Source of the DNA: Thalassoglobus sp. JC818
GTDB lineage: Bacteria; Planctomycetota; Planctomycetia; Planctomycetales; Planctomycetaceae
Reading direction: 5' to 3'
DNA length: 64,000 bases
Assembly: GCF_040717535.1 (NCBI RefSeq)
Contig: NZ_JBFEFI010000002.1
Location: forward strand, 806,001 to 870,000
Made by a program: the position numbers and the translations under genes. The notes beneath the pieces were generated by a model. That model made no database searches and was not told the DNA's origin. It saw nothing but the letters and a program-made list of their open reading frames with translations. This document shows positions 20,230 through 28,937 of the stretch, piece by piece (the first letter of the stretch is position 1; the number at the start of each line of letters is the position of its first letter).

Positions 20230-20542
20230 AAAGTCGCTGCTTCTGTGCCGCCATTCTGATTCCGTTCACATCCTTCGAGTCTTTAGACCTTCCAGCTTCG
20301 AGAGTTTGAATTCTTTTCGTCGTTTGTGAACCTGTATCGCGACGTGAGTGTCCACTCGGTCTCGAACGTGTTCGTTCTTATTCTCTGAACATCGAGAAGG
20401 AAACGGAGAGCGTTCGAATTGGGCGAAGCTGCGGACCGACGACGCTCCACGCATTTCATGCCGGGCGTGTACTCACTTGAACTCGCTTCTTTCGATACAT
20501 GCTGCGTTTGCTTCCGCGAATTACTGCAAACACGAGAAGACG
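20230..20542. other. Intergenic region without recognised gene
   Basis: This 313-base stretch lies between the kinase gene and a small conserved-looking gene. The frame of the downstream gene is open through much of it, but the upstream codons give a Cys/Arg/Ser-rich translation that looks non-coding. No repeat or terminator is evident. Confidence 0.4.
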
Positions 20543-20932
20543 ATGATCTCGAACGGAATGAACACGACGCCATTGAACAACGAGAACTTTGCTGTCGCAG
20601 TGAGAGTTGCTCCGGAAGATCTCCGGCGTGGTTTGGTCGTTGCGATTCTAAATCAGGTGTATGAGTTTCCCTCATTCTTCTGGTGTCTCGACTCGCAAAC
20701 CAACTCACCCAACGAGCCGGTTCGCATTCGCTGGCGTTCACGGGAACGCGGACGACCATGGACCGTCGAAGCTGTCTGCTTGCCATTCGTCCTTTTGAAA
20801 GATGCCGACGGTCGAGTCAGACGCGAAGACATTCGGTCGACTGAATTCGTTCGCCTGGACGACGAGTTCGTTCAGGCTGCCAATCGAGTTTCGAAGAAGA
20901 CAAAGTCGAAGAAAAAAAACAAGACCCGATGA
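20543..20932 (+). CDS. Small protein with basic tail, unknown function
   Basis: A protein of about 129 residues from an ATG preceded by gagaagacg, a plausible ribosome site; a second ATG lies five codons on. I do not recognise a family. The body (AVRVAPEDLRRGLVVAILNQ, RIRWRSRERGRPWTVEAVCLPFVLLKD) has a regular mix of hydrophobic and charged residues typical of a folded cytoplasmic domain. The last dozen residues are almost all Lys/Thr/Ser/Asn (KKTKSKKKNKTR), which suggests nucleic-acid or ribosome binding. It is followed by a good terminator. Confidence 0.65.
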   Translation: MISNGMNTTPLNNENFAVAVRVAPEDLRRGLVVAILNQVYEFPSFFWCLDSQTNSPNEPVRIRWRSRERGRPWTVEAVCLPFVLLKDADGRVRREDIRSTEFVRLDDEFVQAANRVSKKTKSKKKNKTR

Positions 20933-20971
20933 TGGAGTTGGCGTGAGCGATTTCATCAAGCAATGAATTTC

Positions 20972-21016
20972 AAAAGCATGGCTCGTTCAACATGTCGGAC
21001 GAGTTATGCTTTTTTT
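20972..21016 (+). terminator. Intrinsic terminator between convergent genes
   Basis: The arms aaaagcatggctcgt and acgagttatgctttt pair over 15 bp, including two G-U pairs, around a 12-base loop, and are followed by further Ts. It lies 40 bases past the small basic protein gene and reaches the stop codon of the opposing NfeD-like gene, which it may also serve. Confidence 0.8.
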
Positions 21017-21017
21017 G

Positions 21018-21647
21018 TTAGCTTTCTTCCTGCGGCAAGAAGGGATCGAAAGGGTCGGTTTCAAGATCGACGTTACGATCGTGGCTGTCATCGGATTCTG
21101 GGGAGTCCTCATCAGTCTTTGTGATGCGTGAATCTTGCGGAGGGAGTGCGTCTGCGATTCGCACGAGGACGCGAGTTCCTCGAATCCCCACCACTTCAAT
21201 CGATTGTCCCGACTCGATGACCATGTCTTCACTGATTGCGTGCAATCGCTCTCCGTTGACTTCTACAAGCCCACCGGGTGTCATCAGATTCAGGGCTTTC
21301 CCTCGTTCTCCAACAAGCTCTTGGAGTCGGTTTTGCTCTTCCTGGTAGGGAGTCACTTCATCCTCGGTTGGCGCGGTGAGCAGAATGCGATTCCCAAACG
21401 CCGTCTGCGTGAGGAGGTAGTAAATCCCGTAGAGAGTAATTGGTGCGAGGATCACCATCGTCGAGAGATAGATCCTCCAATAGAGAGGATGCGACGTGGC
21501 CCAAGCTGTGTACGCAAAATACGCTGATCCTAAAAATGAGGCAGCACACATGACTCCGATGACTCCTCCAGAGGGAAGGAATAATTCCAGTCCCAGAAGA
21601 AGGAATCCGACGAGCAGCAGGACAAAGGTCATTACCTGAGCGTCCAT
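21018..21647 (-). CDS. NfeD-like membrane protein
   Basis: A 209-residue protein with three or four predicted membrane segments at about residues 5-75 (VMTFVLLLVGFLLLGLELFL, GGVIGVMCAASFLGSAYFAY, LSTMVILAPITLYGIYYLL), then a cytoplasmic or periplasmic OB-fold typical of NfeD (ELVGERGKALNLMTPGGLVE, INGERLHA-like, GQSIEVVGIRGTRVLVRIAD), and an acidic disordered tail. NfeD proteins work with stomatin-like proteins or membrane serine proteases in membrane quality control; neither partner is adjacent here. Confidence 0.85.
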   Translation of the reverse strand: MDAQVMTFVLLLVGFLLLGLELFLPSGGVIGVMCAASFLGSAYFAYTAWATSHPLYWRIYLSTMVILAPITLYGIYYLLTQTAFGNRILLTAPTEDEVTPYQEEQNRLQELVGERGKALNLMTPGGLVEVNGERLHAISEDMVIESGQSIEVVGIRGTRVLVRIADALPPQDSRITKTDEDSPESDDSHDRNVDLETDPFDPFLPQEES

Positions 21648-21920
21648 GAGATCCTGTCTGAATTTGAGTCACTCGAGCAAGTTGCTCACGCGAGCCATGA
21701 ATACAATTGAGAACAATGCTTCAATGGCAATCTTAGCTCACTCGTCGACGTGGGCAATCGATTGAAAGAGTTCTGAGCGGACCGATTGCGAACTCAGATT
21801 AGTGAAAATGGTCACTAGAAATCGGAGAACGTGCATGTCTCGAACGATTTCTTAACATTTCCAGGAAAACGTGTTGTAAGACAGCCCATCGGACACACAG
21901 AACGTTTTGTGAGACCAATT

Positions 21921-22982
21921 TCAGCGGGTGGTCTCTTCGTTACGATCGTTTTGATCGTTCCCTGAAATGTTGAGTTGATGCGGATCGTGAGTCTCAATCG
22001 AATCGAGAGCAGCGATGGATTCGGGCGTGGCATCATGACTGGACTCTGCAATCTTGGCCAATCGTCCAGACTGAAAGCGACGATCGCTCACGGTGAATCG
22101 CCAGATCATGATCCCGAACAATAGGCCGATGGCTATCAAGAATCCAAAGATGTAGCGGCCCAAATTGTCCTCTTGGTCTTCGGAAGCTTGCTGAACTTCG
22201 ACCAGTTTCATCGTCTTTGCAATCAGCATAGGAGCGATATGCAGGCCGAGTTCCGTGGCGTAACCATAATTTTTGAAGAAGTAGCCTACGACGGCTACAG
22301 GTTGATCGATTTGCTCAGCAGGACTCAGCGACTCCGGTTTTTCAGTCAGGAAGACAACCCAGGGATTGTTCGCCGAATCGGCTGTGAAGAGCCAGGCTTG
22401 CCAGAGATCGTCATCTTCTGTGGCGGGATCACCATAGGGATAGCGTTGAAGACGCCAGAGCGTTCCGTCGACGCGAATCAGTTGCCCGCGATGTATGTCG
22501 GAGTCGGTAAAGACAACTCGGAATCCGGGGTTCTCGACGGCAGCAGCTTCCAGTTCCTCCTCGCTGAGGACCTGAACTCGCTTGAGGACAACGTCCATGG
22601 CGGGCTCTTCAGTTCTTAACAGCCCGACGCGTCGGTCCTGCACCTCTTCCAGAAGCTCTTTCGGAATTTGTGAAACATCGAGTTGGATGTTGTCTGCTTC
22701 CGGCTCCGGGGCAGCTTCTTGAGGGACGCGAAACTCGTCCTGCGCTAGCGGAGTTTGATCGGGATCGTCGATTCGAAAATCGAGCTCTTCCAGGTCGAGT
22801 TCTTTCAAGTCGGTGACGTCAGCATCTTGCCCGACAGAGAAAAACCAAGCCCAGTTTTCAGCCCGGGATGTGAAGTCGATCGAAATGACGATCAGAAGCA
22901 GCATGCCGCACAGCCCCATTAACCGATACTGGTCCTTGCGGTTGAGGTACGGGGCTGGCGACTTTTCGGTTTCAAACTTCAC
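21921..22982 (-). CDS. Two-TM membrane protein, unknown function
   Basis: A 353-residue protein with one membrane segment near the N-terminus (about residues 22-38, LMGLCGMLLLIVISIDF) and one near residue 285 (YIFGFLIAIGLLFGIMIWRF). The 240-residue region between them is acidic at first (DLKELDLEELDFRIDDPDQ) and then has a folded domain (FRVVFTDSDIHRGQLIRVDG, WVVFLTEKPE, VAVVGYFFKNYGY) that could be an OB-like or beta-barrel fold. No catalytic motif was seen. The C-terminal 50 residues are probably cytoplasmic and disordered. Confidence 0.7.
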   Translation of the reverse strand: MKFETEKSPAPYLNRKDQYRLMGLCGMLLLIVISIDFTSRAENWAWFFSVGQDADVTDLKELDLEELDFRIDDPDQTPLAQDEFRVPQEAAPEPEADNIQLDVSQIPKELLEEVQDRRVGLLRTEEPAMDVVLKRVQVLSEEELEAAAVENPGFRVVFTDSDIHRGQLIRVDGTLWRLQRYPYGDPATEDDDLWQAWLFTADSANNPWVVFLTEKPESLSPAEQIDQPVAVVGYFFKNYGYATELGLHIAPMLIAKTMKLVEVQQASEDQEDNLGRYIFGFLIAIGLLFGIMIWRFTVSDRRFQSGRLAKIAESSHDATPESIAALDSIETHDPHQLNISGNDQNDRNEETTR

Positions 22983-23131
22983 GGACTTGCACTTTGTTTC
23001 ACTTCATGACCGGCTTCCAGGAATGAAGACGACCGTTGAGGAATCCAAACCTCTATCATTCGAAAAAACTTCAGGTAGGGCAAGTTCCTCGGGATTCGCA
23101 CGATCGGATTTCGATCGAAGGTGCTTGAAGA

Positions 23132-23238
23132 TTAGAGCATCTTTCGATTTGGTGTGCGCTCTCTCGCACGAGCAGACACAGCCTTTTACCTACTGAAACA
23201 GCACAAGCGAGTGCACCGGAAAGAGCAACTTGCTCTAG
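23132..23238 (+). repeat. 107-bp dispersed element, copy R1
   Basis: Begins ttagagca and ends tgctctag, an 8-bp terminal inverted repeat with one mismatch, and is exactly as long as copy R4. The interior shares tctcgcacgagca, cacagccttttac, aacagcacaagcgagtgcac and the palindrome agagcaacttgctct with the other copies. The terminal CTAG supplies the stop codon TAG of the ExeA-like gene reading in from the right. Confidence 0.88.
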
Positions 23239-24935
23239 ACGTCATGTTGCTGGCGATTCTTGAGCTGGCGACGACGTTCGCTGAGACGTGCAAACAAACG
23301 TGAAAAGCGAGGTGGCGGCTGGTAATTTCCGCTTTCCGGATTCACCTTTGACGACTCTTGCGGTGCAGTTGGCTGGCGTTCGGGGACGCTTGAGCTGACG
23401 CGCTCGGGGCTGACGTCGTTTATTGTCTCTGAGTCGAATTCGCTCGGAAGAGGAGAGGGTTGGACGACGTCGAGTTCGATCCACGTGTCTCCGTGCCAGT
23501 TCGCATCACTTTTACGTGAGCGACGAGATCGCTGAACGACATCGGCAATTTCATGACCGAGGTCTTGAACGGAGATCAGGATTTCATCTTCCTGACCAAC
23601 CTCAGCCTGTTCGACACATGACCGCTTCGCAGACGTCAGTGAATGTCGATAGCCAACCGGATGAGGATAGTGTTCCGAATCGAGAATGTGGTCGAGGTCG
23701 ATTTCTTCCCGCTCTTGCAGTCCATCCAGAGTCGCGTACTTATCTCGGATGAGTTCTTCCATCATCATCGACTGCTCGTCCTGCTCAGCGGAAAGTTCAC
23801 AAGCGGGTTGTTCTTCTTGCTCTGCCGTGGGTGAGGTTTCGGAAGACGACTCAATCCCCGCTCCGACTTCAAGAACGGAGAACTCGACGGTCTCGCTGAA
23901 ATTGATCGACGGCTCTGTCGTCTCCGCAATCGATTCATCGCCTTCGCCATCGAGTAAAGAGTCACTCAGTTCGGACTCCAAGCTTTGATTGTCAGATTCG
24001 GCGGACGTAAATTCTTCCGAAGATTGTTCTGGCAATCGGAAGAGGTCTGTTTCTCGCGTCGCATCCGCGGTTGATTCTGGTTCAGAATCGGTGTCACTGC
24101 TGACGTCGTTCCAGTGAAGCGGAAGCTCTTTCAGATCTTCCAGCGCAGCCAGAACAGTGGCCTGTTGGAACGGCTTCAGTTCCTCAGCGAATGCCAGAAT
24201 CAGGCTGTGATCGGTGAGTTGGCAGAGACATCGCGGGTTTCCATCACTCGCACGGCAGATGGTCTCCAAGGCACTCTCATCCAAAACGTCGCCAGGAGTC
24301 GCGACGCCACACATCCGGAGCCGCTCGACAATGAAGGTGATCGATTCTTCAAGCGACAGGAGCTTCAAGCACGTTTGGACAGCGACGCGTTGATTGAAAG
24401 CTGACAAAGAAGGATGGACGAGTTTTTCTTCGAGTTCGAACTGACCACTCAAGACGAGTTGGATCAGTGACTCTCCGTCTGGAGCATAGTCCGCCAGAAC
24501 TCTGAGTTCCTCGAAGAGACGAGAATTAAGCAGGTGTGCTTCGTCGACAATGATCAGCAGATTCCGTCCCTCATTCGAGATCGCGCGGGCAGCATCCATG
24601 ATCTTCAGGCGAGCTTCGTGTTCGTTGAGCCCTTCGTACTCAATGCCGAACTCATAGAGGATGTGCTGGAGCAGGTCGAGTCGGTTCGAGAACGTTGCGG
24701 TTCCGAGAAGAATCGTCTGAAATCGCGAAGCTGCAAGTTCGGCCAGTTTCTTGCAGAGAATTGTCTTTCCGAGTCCTGCTGGTGCGGTGAGGACTCCGAT
24801 CCCGCGAGACTGCATGACGCAGTTGAACAACTCATCCAGCGACTTCTTCGAAGATTCCAGATCCACATAGAGATCGGGATTGGGGATATTGTTGAAAGGT
24901 CGTTTATCCAGTCCAAAAAATTCTTCGTACACCAC
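23235..24935 (-). CDS. ExeA-like AAA ATPase with acidic tail
   Basis: A 566-residue protein. Residues about 1-270 form an ExeA/GspA-type AAA ATPase: YEEFFGLDKRPFNNIPNPD at the start, Walker A APAGLGKT, Walker B LLIIVDEAHLL, a sensor region LVLSGQFELEEKL, and GNPRCLCQLTDHSL. Family members bind peptidoglycan regions or drive secretin assembly and often occur with type II secretion or pilus systems. The remaining ~300 residues are Glu/Ser-rich and probably disordered, with a short helical section and a basic C-terminus (RLFARLSERRRQLKN). No secretin gene is adjacent. The stop codon TAG is the terminal TAG of repeat R1. Confidence 0.87.
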   Translation of the reverse strand: MVYEEFFGLDKRPFNNIPNPDLYVDLESSKKSLDELFNCVMQSRGIGVLTAPAGLGKTILCKKLAELAASRFQTILLGTATFSNRLDLLQHILYEFGIEYEGLNEHEARLKIMDAARAISNEGRNLLIIVDEAHLLNSRLFEELRVLADYAPDGESLIQLVLSGQFELEEKLVHPSLSAFNQRVAVQTCLKLLSLEESITFIVERLRMCGVATPGDVLDESALETICRASDGNPRCLCQLTDHSLILAFAEELKPFQQATVLAALEDLKELPLHWNDVSSDTDSEPESTADATRETDLFRLPEQSSEEFTSAESDNQSLESELSDSLLDGEGDESIAETTEPSINFSETVEFSVLEVGAGIESSSETSPTAEQEEQPACELSAEQDEQSMMMEELIRDKYATLDGLQEREEIDLDHILDSEHYPHPVGYRHSLTSAKRSCVEQAEVGQEDEILISVQDLGHEIADVVQRSRRSRKSDANWHGDTWIELDVVQPSPLPSEFDSETINDVSPERVSSSVPERQPTAPQESSKVNPESGNYQPPPRFSRLFARLSERRRQLKNRQQHDV

Positions 24936-25145
24936 TTCACCTCATCCATGAGGAACAATCACCGGAACTCTACAGACCGTCTCAACTGAGCCGAAGACAC
25001 GCCCGTCAATCTCATGATCGATCCGGGAGCCATTGACTATTCAGCAAATTGCTCTCAGGTGGAATAACTAGAACAATACCACCAGTTTAACGCAGGAACT
25101 GCCGGTGAATTGTTGAGGATTGGGCGGGATGCTGCCTACAACACT

Positions 25146-26486
25146 TCAGTTGAGTTGAGAATGACTCGCCTCGCATGAGTCAGAATCGATTTGAGAAGGA
25201 TCTGTTTTCGTTGATCGGAGAGACTTCGAACTTGCCACTCCTGCCGCAGAGAGAAGTGCGATTGCCGGCATGACTGGGGCGCGCATTCGAGCATTGCTCC
25301 AGTAGATCAGATGCACGCAAGTGAATGCGATGACGAGGCAAAAAACTGGTCCCCACGCGATCCAGGTCTGGGAGCCGGAAAGAAAAATTCGAAGGATGCC
25401 GACGGCCATGAGAGTCCAGAGGACTGCGTAATAAACTTGAATCGTTCGCATAAGCGGGGACGGGATGCCTTCCGCAGCTGGGGACATCGGTCCGAGGTTC
25501 CAGAATCTGAGGAACCGGAGCATGCACGACTTGAGGAAATCCGTTGGCCTGCGGCGAATTGTTTCCTGAGCCTTCTTAGACATCCAGCGATCGCGTTCGA
25601 TTTCAGTGCGAAGTCCGAGTCGGTCCATTTCCTGATTGACTTCGTGTGCCCAAACAGCTTGACCGGGACCATGTTGACCATCCCAAACTGTTCCCAGCGG
25701 CTGATTCACAACTTCGTCGTAAAAAGCGTCATTGTTGCCAAGCAGAACGGTATAACCTCCATGAGTGGTCATTAGCACCGGACGTCCGAATGCGATCCAG
25801 TTTCGAACGACCCATGGGGAGACGACCAGTAAGATTCCAAGCCCGCCGAAGAGAAGCGACCGCGCGGAGCGTTGTTGATTTTTCGAGAGTCGAGATTTCA
25901 ATTCGGTTGCGCACAACCACAAGGCGATTAACCCTCCGAAGGCCCAAAACGTCGGACGCGTCAATACGGTGATTCCGAATAGAAGACCGGTGAGGAAATT
26001 CGACGCGGACGATCTCGCAGTGAAATCCGTGAGGCGAGCAATCAATGTAGCTGCGAGGAATGCCGTCAATGATTCGGTCATCGACAGCGATGTATATCGA
26101 ACGAGCAGGGGATCGAATCCGAAAACCAAAGAGGCAAATAGCCCGGCCAGCGGATTCAAATTGAGATTCTGGCTCGCTCTCCAAATGAAATAGACACCGC
26201 CCACGGCAGTGAGAACGTTGAGAAATCCTCGTCCCCAACCTCCTCCGAAACGTTCGAACGGTGTGATCAACACCGGATAAAACGGTGGGCGGAAAGCGGT
26301 CGCCTGATCTGTTCCAGGAGTCGAAAATCCTCTGCCTGCTGCCAGTCCTTCAGCAAGTTGAATGTACGAATCGGGATCGTCCGACAATTCCGCAGATCGA
26401 AAAACGACCACCCCCACTCGCACGATGAAACAGAGAATGAGGCAACCGATCAGCCAGAAGGAGCTACGAGAGAGAAGCGGCCGCAA
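25146..26486 (-). CDS. GT39-like integral-membrane glycosyltransferase
   Basis: A 446-residue polytopic membrane protein with about ten predicted membrane segments. The first periplasmic loop DDPDSYIQLAEGLAAGRGFS with a pair of acidic residues, followed by AFRPPFYPVLITPFERFGG and RYTSLSMTESLTAFLAATL, matches the pattern of lipid-linked sugar transferases (GT39/ArnT-like PMT_2 family), which use polyprenyl-phosphate sugars as donors. A periplasmic section at about residues 250-310 (VLLGNNDAFYDEVVNQP, WAHEVNQEMD) is typical. Its start codon lies inside the upstream histidine kinase gene (23-base overlap), so the two are co-translated. Confidence 0.85.
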   Translation of the reverse strand: MRPLLSRSSFWLIGCLILCFIVRVGVVVFRSAELSDDPDSYIQLAEGLAAGRGFSTPGTDQATAFRPPFYPVLITPFERFGGGWGRGFLNVLTAVGGVYFIWRASQNLNLNPLAGLFASLVFGFDPLLVRYTSLSMTESLTAFLAATLIARLTDFTARSSASNFLTGLLFGITVLTRPTFWAFGGLIALWLCATELKSRLSKNQQRSARSLLFGGLGILLVVSPWVVRNWIAFGRPVLMTTHGGYTVLLGNNDAFYDEVVNQPLGTVWDGQHGPGQAVWAHEVNQEMDRLGLRTEIERDRWMSKKAQETIRRRPTDFLKSCMLRFLRFWNLGPMSPAAEGIPSPLMRTIQVYYAVLWTLMAVGILRIFLSGSQTWIAWGPVFCLVIAFTCVHLIYWSNARMRAPVMPAIALLSAAGVASSKSLRSTKTDPSQIDSDSCEASHSQLN

Positions 26487-27312
26487 CGGACGGGCTCCCT
26501 GTCGGTGATTCGGAAGATTCTTGCTTCCCTGCCGACTTCAAGCTGAAGTCAGGGGGAGCAACGGTCGGAAAACGCAGCGAGAATTGAGTCCCATGTCCGA
26601 CGGCGGTTTCGACACGAATTCGACCTCCGTGTGCTTCCATGACTTCCCGGCACAAAGAGAGTCCCAATCCCGTTCCACCCTGTCCATGCTCATCGGCAGA
26701 TTTGGTGGTGTAGAAACGTTCGAAGATCCGGGGTAATACGTCAGGAGAAATTCCTGAGCCCTGATCCTTGATCGAAATCTCTGCATACTGATCGTCGACC
26801 GACTCAGAAACCTTGATGGTCAATGTCCGCCCGGCAACCATCGCTTGTCGCGCATTCACGATCAGGTTGAGAAGCACCTGTTGGACCTGGCCAGCGTTCA
26901 CATTGGCGTAGGGGTCCGCGAGATACTGGGTGTCCAGATGAATGCGGTGAACTTTGAGATCTTTCTCAACGAGAATGATGACATCGCGAACGAGTTTGGA
27001 AAGATTGTGTGGATCGCGGCGGCTTTCGCTCGAGCGAGAATAGGCCAGCAGACCGGTTGTGATTTTGGCAGCTCGCTGACTGGCGTTTAGGATTCTGTCG
27101 AACGCTTTCTCACGTGCCTGATCATCCTTTTGGCGCAGCCCGAGTTTGGAATAGTTGATGATCGTCGTGAGGATGTTATTGAATTCGTGAGTCATCGATG
27201 ATGCAAGTTCACCGATCGAGCCCATTTTTTGAGATTGAAGCAGTTGTTGACGCAACCCTTCGATTTCCTGTCGTTGCTGTTCAATGACTTCGTGAAGTGA
27301 TTGGGACGGCAT
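26464..27312 (-). CDS. Soluble sensor histidine kinase
   Basis: About 282 residues from the ATG at 27312 (MPSQSLHEVIEQQRQEIEG); an upstream in-frame start at 27429 would add 39 residues that look non-coding. A short coiled coil precedes the HisKA domain (GSIGELASSMTHEFNNILTTI, phospho-acceptor His), then a HATPase domain with N box LLNLIVNARQAM, G1 DQGSGIS, F box RIFERFYTTK and G2 GGTGLGLSL. There are no membrane segments and no PAS domain, so input probably comes through the coiled coil or a partner. No response regulator gene is adjacent. The 3' end overlaps the GT39-like gene. Confidence 0.92.
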   Translation of the reverse strand: MPSQSLHEVIEQQRQEIEGLRQQLLQSQKMGSIGELASSMTHEFNNILTTIINYSKLGLRQKDDQAREKAFDRILNASQRAAKITTGLLAYSRSSESRRDPHNLSKLVRDVIILVEKDLKVHRIHLDTQYLADPYANVNAGQVQQVLLNLIVNARQAMVAGRTLTIKVSESVDDQYAEISIKDQGSGISPDVLPRIFERFYTTKSADEHGQGGTGLGLSLCREVMEAHGGRIRVETAVGHGTQFSLRFPTVAPPDFSLKSAGKQESSESPTGSPSVAAASLS

Positions 27313-27543
27313 GGAGATTGTCACTTTGGTTAGCTTGAGGGCAGTCCAGACGGACCACATGATGAATCTGGAAAAACAGAGTCCATCGGCAGAATCGGCA
27401 TCATTCGATAAGAACTTCAAACCGTTCATCGCTGGATCGCGAGTGCAGCGAAAAGTTCGTTCGTCGTCCAGTTCGGGTAACTTGGGGAAGGTTGCCGAGG
27501 GAGGTTGTGGTTCATCCAGTCGCTCTACGCGCGGTTAGATTCC

Positions 27544-28029
27544 TCAATCGACAAAATCGGAAATCTCCTGAATGTCTTCCCGGGGGATGTTCGCCGAAGC
27601 CATCGCTGCATGCAGATCGGCAACGGCTCCTTCTTGAGCGTTTTTATAGAACAGGACGCGAAGGCGAATCCCGTCTTCGCTCCCGGAAGCTTTCTTCACA
27701 AGCTCGACAACTTCTTCCAGCGAGATCACTTCTCCATCTTGAGGGTTTTCTGGATCGGTGAGTCGATATTTGTCGGCCTGAATCGCCACAGTGATAAACG
27801 GCGAGACAGGTGCATTTTCTGAAGAAGGGAGAGAAGAGACCGAGTTGCTCAGGTCGTTGCTGACCGAAACTTGGGAATAGTCGATGGTCGAATCGTCGTC
27901 GGAGTTCTCCGTGGCGACTTCGCCCGCTTCATCAGATTGAGTGCCCAGTCCAGGGATTCTCCACAGCTGTCCCAGCAGAAAACCGAGCACGAGAATGACA
28001 CCAATTCCGCCTGCGTAACGTTTCTTCAT
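27544..28029 (-). CDS. Single-TM protein with ExbD-like periplasmic domain
   Basis: About 161 residues from the ATG at 28029 (MKKRYAGGIGVILVLGFLLG); a start at 28065 is also possible. One membrane segment is followed by a Ser/Asp-rich linker and a C-terminal domain (SPFITVAIQADKYRL, EVISLEEVVELVKKAS, GIRLRVLFYKNAQEGAVAD) whose order of strands and helices follows the periplasmic domain of ExbD/TolR. The membrane segment lacks the essential Asp of ExbD, which is present in the protein encoded just upstream. The third gene of a minus-strand ExbB/ExbD-type operon. Confidence 0.7.
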   Translation of the reverse strand: MKKRYAGGIGVILVLGFLLGQLWRIPGLGTQSDEAGEVATENSDDDSTIDYSQVSVSNDLSNSVSSLPSSENAPVSPFITVAIQADKYRLTDPENPQDGEVISLEEVVELVKKASGSEDGIRLRVLFYKNAQEGAVADLHAAMASANIPREDIQEISDFVD

Positions 28030-28115
28030 CGTTCGTTTCCTTGGATCGACAGACCGGAATGTCATCCCGCCTGATTAAATTGCGTCTGAATTCAGGTTAC
28101 CCGGAAACTTGTCAG

Positions 28116-28937
28116 CTATTCAATTCGGAATCCGAGATCGGCGTAATCATATCGGGTTCGGCTGCTGCTCTCGAAATTCATCCTGAGAACAATTTGAGGG
28201 AGCGCATCGCGAACACCTTCGGTGGCCCAGCGCTGAGAACGTCGATCGTAAGTGAGCATCATAATCACGAGATCTTTGGGGTCAGGCAGCGTGTGAGCGG
28301 TTTCGATGAACTTGTCGATGAACTCCTGCTGAACGAAATCTTTCGAGATGTCGATCGGGATCTGCATTTTCAGAATTTGATCGCCGCTGGAGATCGTCAG
28401 AAAGTTATCCGGCGTGACGTGGATGTCCCAGACATCGCATCGTTTTCGGATTTCTTCGTATGAAAGAAGATGCTCGATGACACGGCCGGACTGCTCCACT
28501 GCAATCTGACGAAATCTCTCTTTGAGTCGTTCAACTTCGGAAGTCGTTCTGCCAGCAGGTGGTTTTGTGGAGTTGATGGTCTGTTCGACCACCTGTTCCG
28601 GAATATCGAACAGCTCGACCAGAAGATCGGTCAAAACATTCTGTTGCTGTTGAGTTGTTTCGAGTTGATCCTGGGCAAGTGCGAGTTGTTGAGATTGATC
28701 GCTCAACTCGCCGCGGAGCACGGAGAGTCTTTGAGTTGATTCAGCAAGTTCCGTTTCCGCTGAATTCAAGTCTGCAATTGCCTGATCACGTTCGACCAGC
28801 GCTGCAGACGCTTCCTGTTCGACAGCGACTTGCGTTTCCTGAACCTCCATATACTGAGCGAAGATGACGATGAGCAGGAGGTCGAGCAGCGGGGTCAGCT
28901 GCAGCGTCATTTTTCGCACTCCCTGAGTCGTCGTCAT
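28116..28937 (-). CDS. ExbD/TolR-like protein with coiled coil
   Basis: A 273-residue protein. The single membrane segment LTPLLDLLLIVIFAQYMEV matches the ExbD/TolR transmembrane pattern, including the proton-path Asp. Residues about 38-110 form a long coiled coil (heptad-rich Glu/Gln/Leu), and a C-terminal domain of about 120 residues follows (VWDIHVTPDNFLTISSGDQI, DPKDLVIMMLTYDRRSQRWA). The start overlaps the ExbB-like stop as ATGA, so subunits should be made together. A coiled coil in place of the usual short linker suggests reach across a wide periplasm to an envelope target. Confidence 0.78.
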   Translation of the reverse strand: MTTTQGVRKMTLQLTPLLDLLLIVIFAQYMEVQETQVAVEQEASAALVERDQAIADLNSAETELAESTQRLSVLRGELSDQSQQLALAQDQLETTQQQQNVLTDLLVELFDIPEQVVEQTINSTKPPAGRTTSEVERLKERFRQIAVEQSGRVIEHLLSYEEIRKRCDVWDIHVTPDNFLTISSGDQILKMQIPIDISKDFVQQEFIDKFIETAHTLPDPKDLVIMMLTYDRRSQRWATEGVRDALPQIVLRMNFESSSRTRYDYADLGFRIE

